From contig CAMBKU010000006.1 of the NCBI GenBank assembly GCA_945868305.1, positions 1-57,474 of the forward strand: a stretch of 57,474 nucleotides of DNA. Reading direction: 5' to 3'. Numbering within the stretch: the stretch's first letter is position 1; every line of letters begins with the position of its first letter. Positions 45,760 through 54,211 of this stretch are shown piece by piece. A program made the translations under genes and the position numbers. The notes under the pieces are model-generated. The model saw only the letters and a list, made by a program, of their open reading frames with translations. It did not search any database and had not been told where the DNA came from. The stretch is from an uncultured Lachnospiraceae bacterium (GTDB taxonomy: Bacteria > Bacillota > Clostridia > Lachnospirales > Lachnospiraceae).

Positions 45760-46914
45760 ATGGAAGCATATCTGGATAATTCTGCGACAACGAGGTGCTC
45801 TGACCGGGCATTTGCGCTGATGCAGAAAGTTTATTTGGAGGATTACGGAAATCCGTCTTCTTTGCATATGAAAGGCGTGGAAGCAGAGCGTTATATAAAA
45901 GATGCAAGGGAGAAAATAGCAAAAACATTAAAGGTGTCGGAAAAAGAGATTATCTTTACATCCGGTGGAACGGAATCCAATAATCTTGCCATTATTGGGA
46001 CGGCATTTGCAAATCGTCGTGCAGGCAATGAAATTGTCACAACCTCTATCGAACATGCTTCGGTAGCAAATCCGATGAAATTTTTAGAGGAGGAAGGCTT
46101 TCATGTCACTTATCTTCCGGTAGATGCGGACGGAGTTATTTCATTGGAAGAATTGAAAAATGCTGTGACAGAACAGACAATACTGGTTTCGTTGATGCAG
46201 GTTAACAATGAAATCGGAGCAATTGAGCCAATCGAAGAAGCAGTTACAGTTGTTCGGGAAAAAAATCCAAAAACTCTGATTCATGTAGATGCGATTCAGT
46301 CCTATGGCAAGCTTAGAATATACCCGAAAAAAATCGGTATCGATCTGTTATCTGTCAGCGGTCATAAGATTCACGGACCAAAAGGAACAGGCTTTTTGTA
46401 TGTGAAGGAGAAGACAAAATTAAAACCTGTGATTTATGGAGGAGGGCAGCAGGGAGGTATGCGCTCCGGTACGGAAAATGTTCCGGGAATTGCAGGACTT
46501 GGCGAGGCATCAGCAGAGATATATGAAAATTTCAGTAAAAAGCAGGAACACCTGTATCATCTGAAAGAGCGGTTTGTCAAAGAAGTTTCGGGGATTCCGG
46601 GAGTAAGTATAAATGGAAAGACCGGTAGGGACAGTGCGCCGCATATTGTAAGTGTAAGTGTCGAAGGTGTCCGGGCTGAGGTGTTATTGCATTCTCTGGA
46701 GGATAAGAATATTTATGTATCCTCTGGTTCAGCGTGTTCCTCAAACAAACCTGCAGTGAGCCGGACTTTAAAAGGGATTGGTTTAAAACAGGAGCTTTTG
46801 GACGCTACAGTGCGATTCAGTTTTTCCGTACACACGACGGAGGAAGAAATTGACTATGCAGCAGATACATTAAAGGTGCTGGTGCCTGCGTTGCAGAAGT
46901 ACACCAGACATTAG
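45760..46914 (+). CDS. Cysteine desulfurase, probable sulfur donor for ThiI
   Basis: PLP enzyme that takes sulfur from cysteine as a persulfide. 384 residues; GGTESNNLAI, the PLP lysine in SGHKIHGPKG, and the active cysteine in SSGSACSS. In Bacillus subtilis a dedicated desulfurase (NifZ) lies next to thiI and feeds it; the same adjacency here suggests tRNA s4U synthesis rather than Fe-S assembly. No gap to rsmE. Confidence 0.92.
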   Translation: MEAYLDNSATTRCSDRAFALMQKVYLEDYGNPSSLHMKGVEAERYIKDAREKIAKTLKVSEKEIIFTSGGTESNNLAIIGTAFANRRAGNEIVTTSIEHASVANPMKFLEEEGFHVTYLPVDADGVISLEELKNAVTEQTILVSLMQVNNEIGAIEPIEEAVTVVREKNPKTLIHVDAIQSYGKLRIYPKKIGIDLLSVSGHKIHGPKGTGFLYVKEKTKLKPVIYGGGQQGGMRSGTENVPGIAGLGEASAEIYENFSKKQEHLYHLKERFVKEVSGIPGVSINGKTGRDSAPHIVSVSVEGVRAEVLLHSLEDKNIYVSSGSACSSNKPAVSRTLKGIGLKQELLDATVRFSFSVHTTEEEIDYAADTLKVLVPALQKYTRH

Positions 46915-46927
46915 AAAGGAAAGAGAA

Positions 46928-48112
46928 ATGTACAGAGCTTTTTTGATTAAATACGGGGAAATCGGAGTAAAGGGAAAAAATCGTTATGTATTTGAGGATA
47001 TGCTGGTGAAGCAGATTCGGTATGCCTTAAATCCGGTAGATGGAGAATTTGAAGTGCGAAAGGAGCAGGGAAGAATTTATGCCGAGGTAGTAAGCGAAGA
47101 ATACGATTACGAAGAAACGGTAGAGGCTTTGAAAAATGTATTTGGTATTGTTGCATTTTGCCCGGTAGTGCTTGTGGAGGATGAAGGATTTGAAAAACTG
47201 GCAGAGGATGTAGTGAATTATTTAAAGAGAGCCTATAAGCAGCAGAATTTTACATTTAAAGTAAATGCAAGACGGGCAAGAAAAAATTATCCGATGAATT
47301 CTATGGAGATCAATGCTGCATTGGGAGAAAAGATTTTGGATGCGCTTCCGGAGACAAAGGTGGACGTTCATCAGCCGGAGGTTATGGTGAGCATCGAGGT
47401 GCGCAATAAGATCAATATTTATTCCACAGAGGTTCCGGGACCTGGTGGGATGCCTGTTGGTTCTGCGGGAAAGGCAATGCTGCTTCTTTCCGGCGGTATT
47501 GACAGTCCGGTGGCAGGATATATGATTGCGAAGCGCGGTGTAGAGATAGAAGCGACTTATTTTCATGCGCCTCCTTATACCAGCGAGCGCGCAAAACAAA
47601 AAGTAATTGACCTTGCCAAAATTGTGGCAAAATATTCCGGGCCGATAAAGCTTCATGTGGTGAATTTTACAGATATTCAGCTTTACATTTATGAAAAATG
47701 TCCGCATGAGGAGCTTACCATTATCATGCGTCGTTATATGATGAGAATCGCAGAGCATTTTGCGGGAGAAGATAAATGCCTGGGGCTTATTACCGGGGAA
47801 AGTATCGGACAGGTTGCAAGCCAGACCATGCAGTCTCTCATGGTGACGAACGATGCATGTACGATGCCTGTTTACCGTCCGCTTATTGGTTTTGATAAAC
47901 AGGAAATTGTGGAAATCTCAGAAAAAATTGGGACTTATGAGACATCCATACAGCCGTTTGAGGATTGTTGTACGATTTTTGTTGCAAAGCACCCGGTAAC
48001 AAAACCGAGCTTGAAAGTAATTAAGAAATCAGAGAAAAAGCTGGAGGAGAAAATCGACGAACTGATGCAGACTGCAATTGATACGACAGAGACGATTATT
48101 GTCAAAGCTTAA
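46928..48112 (+). CDS. thiI: tRNA 4-thiouridine synthase ThiI
   Basis: Adenylates U8 of tRNA and transfers sulfur to it; may also serve thiamine thiazole synthesis. 394 residues: NFLD/THUMP domain (about 1-165) and PP-loop ATPase domain with LLSGGIDSPVAG. The C-terminal rhodanese domain of the Escherichia coli protein is absent, as in Bacillus, which matches delivery of sulfur from the adjacent desulfurase. Confidence 0.95.
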   Translation: MYRAFLIKYGEIGVKGKNRYVFEDMLVKQIRYALNPVDGEFEVRKEQGRIYAEVVSEEYDYEETVEALKNVFGIVAFCPVVLVEDEGFEKLAEDVVNYLKRAYKQQNFTFKVNARRARKNYPMNSMEINAALGEKILDALPETKVDVHQPEVMVSIEVRNKINIYSTEVPGPGGMPVGSAGKAMLLLSGGIDSPVAGYMIAKRGVEIEATYFHAPPYTSERAKQKVIDLAKIVAKYSGPIKLHVVNFTDIQLYIYEKCPHEELTIIMRRYMMRIAEHFAGEDKCLGLITGESIGQVASQTMQSLMVTNDACTMPVYRPLIGFDKQEIVEISEKIGTYETSIQPFEDCCTIFVAKHPVTKPSLKVIKKSEKKLEEKIDELMQTAIDTTETIIVKA

Positions 48113-48126
48113 AAGGGATTTTCAAT

Positions 48127-48156
48127 AAAAAAACGAGCAGGCCCTTTGCCTGCTCG
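48127..48156 (-). terminator. Terminator of the HPr-like gene
   Basis: CGAGCAGG (48134-48141) pairs with CCTGCTCG (48149-48156). The A run at 48127-48133 becomes a U tract only on the minus strand, so it serves the HPr-like gene. Confidence 0.8.
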
Positions 48157-48181
48157 CCTAATGTAATCATTGGAAATTTTA

Positions 48182-48412
48182 TTATACGAGATATGGTTTT
48201 AAAACTTCCATAATTTCATCCACATTTGTTTCGGTGTGGATTGCTAAGTCAATTGGTTTGGATAAATCTAAACTGAAGATACCCATGATGGATTTTGCAT
48301 CAATTACGTATCTGCCAGAGATTAAATCAAAGTCAAACTCGAATTGAGTAATAGCGTTGACAAAAGATTTTACCTTGTCAATAGAATTTAATGAAATTTG
48401 AACTGTTTTCAT
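48182..48412 (-). CDS. HPr-like (Crh-like) protein without the active-site histidine
   Basis: A 76-residue protein with the HPr fold pattern. The segment AKSIMGIFSLDLS (about 38-50) corresponds to the region around regulatory Ser46 of HPr, and that serine is kept. The N-terminal GIHARPA region of HPr, with phosphotransfer His15, is replaced by LNSIDKVKSF, so it cannot carry phosphate in sugar uptake. Crh of Bacillus has the same combination and acts as a CcpA co-regulator. No PTS gene is adjacent. It is transcribed divergently from mtaB. Confidence 0.8.
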   Translation of the reverse strand: MKTVQISLNSIDKVKSFVNAITQFEFDFDLISGRYVIDAKSIMGIFSLDLSKPIDLAIHTETNVDEIMEVLKPYLV

Positions 48413-48445
48413 ATAGAGACCTCCTTGGTTACTACAATTCTTTGA

Positions 48446-48457
48446 TATACTAGTATA
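48446..48457. promoter_or_regulatory. 12-bp perfect palindrome in the HPr-mtaB divergent region
   Basis: TATACTAGTATA lies just downstream of the -10 of the HPr-like gene and upstream of mtaB. Its symmetry and place make it an operator candidate. Confidence 0.35.
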
Positions 48458-48483
48458 GTAACTTTTTTTTTAGGAAAAGTCAA
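48455..48483 (-). promoter_or_regulatory. Promoter of the HPr-like gene
   Basis: On the minus strand TTGACT (48483-48478), 17 bases, TACTAT (48460-48455). A ribosome site AGGAGG precedes the ATG. Confidence 0.65.
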
Positions 48484-48505
48484 CATAAAGTGAGGAAAAA
48501 AGTCA

Positions 48506-49825
48506 ATGAAAAAAGTAGCATTGCACAATTTAGGGTGCAAAGTAAATTCCTATGAGACGGAAGCTGTTCAGCAAATGCTGGAAGAACGCGGCTATGAGGT
48601 AGTTCCGTTTCAGGAATATGCGGATATTTATATTATAAATACCTGCTCTGTGACGAATATGGCGGACCGGAAATCGCGCCAGATGCTTCATCGGGCAAAA
48701 AAGAAGAATCCGGATGCGATTGTTGTTGCCATGGGCTGCTATGTTCAGACGGCTCCGGAAGAAGTGAAAAAAGATGCGGCAGTGGATATTGTGATTGGAA
48801 ATAATAAAAAGCATGAATTGCCGGAATTGTTGGAAAAATATGAAAAGGAAAAACAACAAAACGGAGAACCGGAGTTTGCTATGCTTGACATCAATGAGAA
48901 AGGGCAGGAGTATGAGGAACTGTTTCTTGGAAAAACAGCAGAGCACACCAGGGCTTTTATTAAAGTACAGGATGGCTGTAATCAGTTTTGCAGTTATTGT
49001 ATCATTCCCTATGCAAGAGGAAGGGTGCGTAGCCGCAAAACAGAGGATGTTTTGAAGGAAATAGAAAATCTTGCAGGACAGGGATACAAGGAGGTTGTTC
49101 TCACAGGAATCCATCTGAGTTCATTTGGGGTAGACACCGGAGACAGCCTGCTTCACTTGATTGAAGAAGTTCATAAAATTGAAGGAATAGCAAGGATTCG
49201 CTTGGGATCTTTGGAACCGCGCATCATTACGGAAGAATTTGCGGAGGCGCTGGCAAAATTGCCGAAAATCTGTCCGCATTTTCACTTGTCACTGCAAAGT
49301 GGCTGTGATGCAACTTTGAAACGGATGAACCGCCGTTATGATACAGAAGAATATGCGAATAAATGTGCCGTTTTGCGAAAATACTTTCAACATCCGGCAA
49401 TTACAACAGATGTCATTGTCGGTTTTCCGGGGGAAACGGAAGAGGAATTTCGGACAACGAAAGAGTTTTTAAAACAGATTCATTTTTATGAAATGCATAT
49501 TTTTAAATATTCCAAACGAAAAGGTACCCGGGCGGCGGTCATGGAAAATCAGGTGCCCGAGGAAACAAAGACGGAAAGAAGCAGTGAGCTTTTAAGTTTG
49601 GAACAGGAAATGTCGGCAGAATTCCGGGATACCTATCTGGGCAGGACGGAAGAAGTTCTCCTGGAAGAAGAAATGGAAATGGATGGGAAAAAATATTTTA
49701 CGGGATATACAAAAGAGTATGTGAAAGTAGCTGTTCCGGCAGAAGGACAGGCGGCGAACACTTTAATCAGAGGCAGAATTAAACAGCGCCTTTTTGAGGA
49801 AGTATATCTTATGGTTGAATTTTAG
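48506..49825 (+). CDS. mtaB: tRNA t6A37 methylthiotransferase MtaB
   Basis: Radical SAM enzyme that adds the methylthio group to t6A at position 37 of tRNA. 439 residues: N-terminal MTTase domain with cluster cysteines Cys11, Cys47 and Cys78; radical SAM motif CNQFCSYC (Cys158, Cys162, Cys165) followed by IIPYARG; C-terminal TRAM domain. The IPYARGR and HLSSFGVD segments fit MtaB rather than MiaB or RimO. Confidence 0.93.
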   Translation: MKKVALHNLGCKVNSYETEAVQQMLEERGYEVVPFQEYADIYIINTCSVTNMADRKSRQMLHRAKKKNPDAIVVAMGCYVQTAPEEVKKDAAVDIVIGNNKKHELPELLEKYEKEKQQNGEPEFAMLDINEKGQEYEELFLGKTAEHTRAFIKVQDGCNQFCSYCIIPYARGRVRSRKTEDVLKEIENLAGQGYKEVVLTGIHLSSFGVDTGDSLLHLIEEVHKIEGIARIRLGSLEPRIITEEFAEALAKLPKICPHFHLSLQSGCDATLKRMNRRYDTEEYANKCAVLRKYFQHPAITTDVIVGFPGETEEEFRTTKEFLKQIHFYEMHIFKYSKRKGTRAAVMENQVPEETKTERSSELLSLEQEMSAEFRDTYLGRTEEVLLEEEMEMDGKKYFTGYTKEYVKVAVPAEGQAANTLIRGRIKQRLFEEVYLMVEF

Positions 49826-49843
49826 AACAATTTATATTAGAAT
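49815..49843 (+). promoter_or_regulatory. Promoter of ireB-ruvX-DUF1292
   Basis: TTGAAT (49815-49820), inside the end of mtaB, 17 bases, TAGAAT (49838-49843). Confidence 0.72.
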
Positions 49844-49903
49844 AATGTTAGCGATGCTTTTTATTTCAAAAGAACAAAAGAGCAAAAATAAGGGCGTGAA
49901 ATT

Positions 49904-50167
49904 ATGCAGAATATCAATAATACACAATATTTTAAAGTAGAAAAAGAACCGGAGATCAAAGTGAAGGATGTACTGGAAGTCGTATATCATGCACTTTCCG
50001 AAAAAGGGTATAATCCCGTAAATCAGATTGTTGGATATATTATGTCAGGGGATCCGACGTATATCACCAGTCATAATAATGCAAGAAGCCTGATCATGAA
50101 GGTAGAACGTGACGAACTGGTAGAAGAAATATTAAAAGAATATATCAAGAACAATTCCTGGAAATAG
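49904..50167 (+). CDS. IreB family regulatory phosphoprotein
   Basis: An 87-residue protein of the IreB (formerly DUF965) family; [20 protein letters not shown] is the conserved core. In Enterococcus faecalis IreB is phosphorylated by the PASTA kinase IreK and affects cephalosporin resistance. It starts the conserved ireB-ruvX-DUF1292 trio (yrzL-yrrK-yrzB in Bacillus), ending ten bases before ruvX. Confidence 0.93.
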   Translation: MQNINNTQYFKVEKEPEIKVKDVLEVVYHALSEKGYNPVNQIVGYIMSGDPTYITSHNNARSLIMKVERDELVEEILKEYIKNNSWK

Positions 50168-50177
50168 GAGGAGATTT

Positions 50178-50609
50178 ATGCGTATTATCGGTTTGGATTT
50201 TGGCGCGAAGACTGTGGGCGTTGCTATGAGCGACGAACTTTTGATTACGGCACAGGGCGTTGAGATCATACGAAGGAAATCTCCGGGAAAGTTGCGTCAG
50301 ACACTGGCGCGTATTGAAGAAATCATAGCAGAATACGGTGCGGAAAAAATCGTGCTTGGCTACCCGAAAAATATGAATAATACCGAGGGGGAGCGTTGCG
50401 AGAAAACGAAGGAATTTAAGGAGATGCTGGAAAAAAGGACTTCTCTCCCTGTTGTTTTATGGGATGAGCGGTTGACAACGGTATCTGCCGATATGGTTAT
50501 GATGGAGAGCGGAATCCGGCGGGAAGATCGCAAAAAGTATGTGGACAGAATAGCTGCCGAATTTATACTTCAGGGATATCTGGATTCGTTGAGAAATCAG
50601 GCAGAATAG
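50178..50609 (+). CDS. ruvX: Putative pre-16S rRNA nuclease / Holliday junction resolvase RuvX (YqgF)
   Basis: RNase H-like fold, 143 residues, with [15 protein letters not shown] at the start (catalytic Asp6), LGYPKNMN and LWDERLTT. Bacterial YqgF acts in maturation of the 5' end of 16S rRNA. Ribosome site GGAGGAG. Confidence 0.93.
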   Translation: MRIIGLDFGAKTVGVAMSDELLITAQGVEIIRRKSPGKLRQTLARIEEIIAEYGAEKIVLGYPKNMNNTEGERCEKTKEFKEMLEKRTSLPVVLWDERLTTVSADMVMMESGIRREDRKKYVDRIAAEFILQGYLDSLRNQAE

Positions 50610-50617
50610 GAGCTTTT

Positions 50618-50878
50618 ATGGAAAAAGTAAAATTTATTGATCCAGACACGATGGAAAGTTTGGAATTTTATGTGCTGGAACAGACCAGAATCAATAATGT
50701 GGATTATTTGCTGGTAACCGTGGATGAAGACGGTGACACAGATGCCTTTGTGTTGAAGGATCTTTCGAAAGAAACAGACAAAGAAGCGGTTTATCAGATT
50801 GTAGAAGATGAACAGGAATTAGAAGCAATCGCAAAAGTATTTTCCGAGATGCTGGAAGATGTTGATATAGAGTTATAG
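50618..50878 (+). CDS. DUF1292 family protein (YrzB-like)
   Basis: An acidic 86-residue protein with the pattern LEFYVLEQTRINNVDYLLV typical of DUF1292. It lies eight bases after ruvX, the conserved third member of the trio. Its function is not established. Confidence 0.88.
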   Translation: MEKVKFIDPDTMESLEFYVLEQTRINNVDYLLVTVDEDGDTDAFVLKDLSKETDKEAVYQIVEDEQELEAIAKVFSEMLEDVDIEL

Positions 50879-51050
50879 GGGAAAGAGATAACGAAAAACA
50901 TTAACAGGCAACTGGTTTTAAAGATGCATGGGGAAGCGGCTTTCAGGTGATTTCATTTTAAGGAAATCAGGAAAGACGTTTATTCTTTGTGAACAAATCT
51001 TAAAAAACTAAAAACGAACGGAGAATTAAAAAATAAATGGAGGTGTGGAC

Positions 51051-52730
51051 TTGAAGAAAAAGTCAACAGAAAACAATAATCATTCAAAATTAAAAATTAT
51101 TCCACTGGGCGGATTAGAACAGATTGGAATGAACATCACTGCTTTTGAATACGAGGACAGTATTATAGTAGTGGATTGTGGGTTATCATTTCCAGAGGAT
51201 GATATGTACGGAATCGATCTTGTCATCCCGGATATTACCTACTTAAAGGAAAATATTGATAAGGTAAAGGGATTTTTTATTACCCATGGACACGAAGATC
51301 ATATTGGGGCGATTCCTTATGTGTTGAGAGAAATCAATGTGCCAATTTATGCGACAAAACTTACAATGGGAATTATTGACCATAAGCTGACAGAACATAA
51401 TCTTTTGTCCAAGGTAAAGCGTAAGGTGGTAAAATATGGACAGCATATAAATCTTGGGTGTTTTCGTGTGGAATTTATTAGAACAAACCACAGCATTCAG
51501 GATGCAGCGGCACTTGCAATCTACTCTCCGGCAGGAATCGTGGTTCATACCGGAGACTTTAAAGTAGATTATACGCCGGTATTTGGAGATGCCATTGATT
51601 TACAGCGTTTCGGTGAAATCGGAAAGAAAGGTGTTCTGGCGTTAATGTGCGACAGTACCAATGCGGAGCGTCCGGGCTTTACTATGTCGGAAAAGACCGT
51701 TGGAAAAACCTTTGAAACGATTTTTGCAGACCATAAGAACAGCCGTATTATCATTGCAACCTTTGCATCCAATGTAGACCGCGTGCAGCAGATTATTGAT
51801 ACTGCCTATAAATATGGCAGGAAAGTAGTAATTGAGGGGCGGAGTATGGTAAACATCATTTCTACGGCACAGGAACTGGGTTATATTAATATTCCGGATA
51901 ATACCCTGATTGATATTGAAGAATTGAAAAATTACCCGGATGAAAAGACGGTGCTTATTACCACAGGAAGCCAGGGCGAATCGATGGCAGCGCTTTCCCG
52001 TATGGCATCCGGTATGCACCGCAAAATTACAATCAAGCCAAATGATACTATTGTATTAAGCTCGAATCCGATTCCGGGAAATGAAAAAGCCGTTTCCAAG
52101 ATTATCAATGAACTTTCCATGAAAGGTGCAGAGGTCATTTTTCAGGATGTCCATGTTTCTGGTCATGCCTGCCAGGAAGATATCAAGTTGATTTATTCTC
52201 TGGTAAAGCCGAAATACTCTATTCCGGTACACGGAGAATATCGTCATCTGAAAGCACAGGCACACATTGCAGAGGAACTCGGTATTGAAAAGGATAATAT
52301 TTTCCTGCTTTCTTCCGGTGATGTGCTGGAACTGGATGAAGAAGGTGCTGCAGTTACCGGACATGTGCCGGTGGGCGATGTTATGGTAGACGGTCTTGGC
52401 GTTGGCGATGTAGGCAATATTGTATTGCGTGACAGGCAGCATCTGGCAGAGGAGGGAATCATTATTGTTGTGCTGACATTGGAAGGTGGTTCCGGTCAGG
52501 TTCTTTCCGGCCCAGACATTGTTTCCCGCGGTTTTGTTTATGTCAGAGGAGCAGAAAGCCTGATGGATGAGGCAAAGCAGGTCTTAAACGAGACAATGGA
52601 GCACTGCATGGACAAAAATGTTACGGACTGGGGTAAAATTAAATCAGAGATTAAAGATTCCCTGGGCGATTTTGTTTGGAAGGAAACAAAACGGAAACCA
52701 ATGATTATTCCAATTATTATGGAAGTTTAA
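51051..52730 (+). CDS. Ribonuclease J
   Basis: Metallo-beta-lactamase/beta-CASP RNase with 5'-exonuclease and endonuclease activity in mRNA decay. HGHEDHIGA carries the zinc ligands; HTGDFKVD, GRSMVN and VHGEYRHL follow, and a C-terminal domain is present (559 residues). TTG 51051 is chosen because GGAGG (51039-51043) lies seven bases upstream; a GTG six bases earlier almost touches the site. The following YlbF-family gene strengthens a role in RNA turnover. Confidence 0.95.
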   Translation: MKKKSTENNNHSKLKIIPLGGLEQIGMNITAFEYEDSIIVVDCGLSFPEDDMYGIDLVIPDITYLKENIDKVKGFFITHGHEDHIGAIPYVLREINVPIYATKLTMGIIDHKLTEHNLLSKVKRKVVKYGQHINLGCFRVEFIRTNHSIQDAAALAIYSPAGIVVHTGDFKVDYTPVFGDAIDLQRFGEIGKKGVLALMCDSTNAERPGFTMSEKTVGKTFETIFADHKNSRIIIATFASNVDRVQQIIDTAYKYGRKVVIEGRSMVNIISTAQELGYINIPDNTLIDIEELKNYPDEKTVLITTGSQGESMAALSRMASGMHRKITIKPNDTIVLSSNPIPGNEKAVSKIINELSMKGAEVIFQDVHVSGHACQEDIKLIYSLVKPKYSIPVHGEYRHLKAQAHIAEELGIEKDNIFLLSSGDVLELDEEGAAVTGHVPVGDVMVDGLGVGDVGNIVLRDRQHLAEEGIIIVVLTLEGGSGQVLSGPDIVSRGFVYVRGAESLMDEAKQVLNETMEHCMDKNVTDWGKIKSEIKDSLGDFVWKETKRKPMIIPIIMEV

Positions 52731-52749
52731 ATGTAAAGAGGATGAAACC

Positions 52750-53097
52750 ATGGAACAGATTAGAGAGGCATTGGATGCTCTCCTTACTGCGATAACAGAG
52801 AGCGATGAGTATAAAAATTATCAGGATGTTAAAGCACGGATTCATGAAAAACCGGAGTTGGAAAAGAGAGTTAACGAATTTCGGAAAAGAAATTACCATT
52901 TGCAAAACCAAAAAAATGTAGATCTGTTTGATGAGATGGATAAACTGGAGCGAGAAAAGTCCAGAATATACGAAAATCCTCTTGCAGCGGAATATCTGAC
53001 GGCGGAGCTTGCTTTTTGCCGTGTAATTCAGAAAATCAACTGGGAATTTGTGGAAAAGCTGGATTTTGAGGTTGGCTTTGAAAACGAAGGAGAATAG
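52750..53097 (+). CDS. YlbF/YmcA family protein
   Basis: A 115-residue all-helical protein of the Com_YlbF (DUF964) family, recognisable by ESDEYKNYQDVKARI and the later AEYLTAELAFCRVI. In Bacillus YlbF, YmcA and YaaT form a complex with a role in RNase Y-dependent mRNA processing, competence and sporulation. Here it sits 19 bases after RNase J. Its last base is the first base of the GTG alternative of the next gene. Confidence 0.85.
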   Translation: MEQIREALDALLTAITESDEYKNYQDVKARIHEKPELEKRVNEFRKRNYHLQNQKNVDLFDEMDKLEREKSRIYENPLAAEYLTAELAFCRVIQKINWEFVEKLDFEVGFENEGE

Positions 53098-53108
53098 TGA
53101 GGAGCGCA

Positions 53109-53492
53109 ATGAGTAATACCAGCAGGATTGTGATGAAAATAGTTAGCGGGGTATTCTCCCTTCTCGTTTTGGTTCTTGTTGTGGTTGGATTGATAAGAGC
53201 CGGACAGTGGGCTTACGACTTTGGATACCGCGTATATACAGAAAGTCCGGTGGAAAGTGCGCCGGGAACAGATAAGACAGTTACGGTGACTTCGGATATG
53301 TCGGCAAAAGAAATAGGTGACATACTGGAAGAAAAGGGGTTGATTCATGATGCCACCCTTTTTGTAGCGCAGTTAAAGATTTCTTCCTATTCCGGTGAAA
53401 TCAAGTCATGGACGTATACTTTGAATACGTCCATGACTGCCCGGGATATGATGCAGATTATGTCTGCCGAGGAAGATACGGAGAGTGAATAG
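53109..53492 (+). CDS. Short MltG-like membrane protein lacking the catalytic domain
   Basis: A 127-residue protein: one membrane helix (about 8-32), then a segment resembling the N-terminal YceG/MltG subdomain (VTSDMSAKEIGDILEEKGLI). The lytic transglycosylase core with its catalytic Glu is absent; the gene simply ends. MltG (yrrL) stands at the same place in Bacillus, between yrzB and yrrM, so this looks like a reduced version. Start uncertain: ATG 53109 follows GAGGAG by four bases; GTG 53097 follows AAGGAG by four. Confidence 0.65.
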   Translation: MSNTSRIVMKIVSGVFSLLVLVLVVVGLIRAGQWAYDFGYRVYTESPVESAPGTDKTVTVTSDMSAKEIGDILEEKGLIHDATLFVAQLKISSYSGEIKSWTYTLNTSMTARDMMQIMSAEEDTESE

Positions 53493-53506
53493 GACGGGAA
53501 AGAGAA

Positions 53507-54211
53507 TTGGTAGTAAACGAGAGGCTGGTTACATACATTAATTCGTTGGAGACTGGCAATACCCAGATTTTAGATGAAATAGAAAAAGAAGCATTGCGGG
53601 ACGATGTACCGATTATCCGAAAGGAGATGCAGACTTTTTTAAAAATGCTGCTTGCCATGAAGAGACCGAAAAGAATCTTAGAGGTTGGTACAGCAGTAGG
53701 ATTTTCAGCTATTCTTATGGCAGAATACAATCCGGCGGAATGTGAAATTGTTACCATAGAAAACTATGAGAAACGGATTCCGACGGCAAGGGAAAATTTT
53801 AAACGGGCAGATAAGGAAGACGTGATTACGCTCCTTACAGGAGATGCAAAAGAGGTTCTTCCAACATTAGAAGAACCTTTTGATTTTATTTTTATGGATG
53901 CGGCAAAGGGACAGTATATTCACTTTTTACCTGAGGTCTTGCGTCTTTTGGAAAATGGTGGTACGCTGATATCAGATAATGTGTTGCAGGACGGTGATAT
54001 CATCGAATCACGTTTTGCAGTGACCAGAAGAAACCGCACTATTCATAAGAGAATGCGGGAGTATTTGTATACACTTACGCATCATAAGCTGCTTACAACA
54101 GCGGTACTGCCGATTGGGGACGGCATCACAGTCAGCGTGAAGAATGAAGAAGTAAGAGAGGAAACAAAAAATGAGACATCCGGAATTACTGGTGCCGGCG
54201 AGCAGCCTTGA
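53507..54211 (+). CDS. trmR: O-methyltransferase, probable tRNA 5-hydroxyuridine methyltransferase TrmR
   Basis: A 234-residue SAM methyltransferase of the class I O-methyltransferase_3 family: LEVGTAVGFSAILMAE (SAM loop), FIFMDAAKGQY and ISDNVLQDG. In Bacillus TrmR (YrrM) methylates ho5U34 to mo5U34 and lies beside the U32 hydroxylation genes, as here. TTG start behind GGGAAAGAG. The 3' end overlaps the next gene by 41 bases. Confidence 0.85.
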   Translation: MVVNERLVTYINSLETGNTQILDEIEKEALRDDVPIIRKEMQTFLKMLLAMKRPKRILEVGTAVGFSAILMAEYNPAECEIVTIENYEKRIPTARENFKRADKEDVITLLTGDAKEVLPTLEEPFDFIFMDAAKGQYIHFLPEVLRLLENGGTLISDNVLQDGDIIESRFAVTRRNRTIHKRMREYLYTLTHHKLLTTAVLPIGDGITVSVKNEEVREETKNETSGITGAGEQP

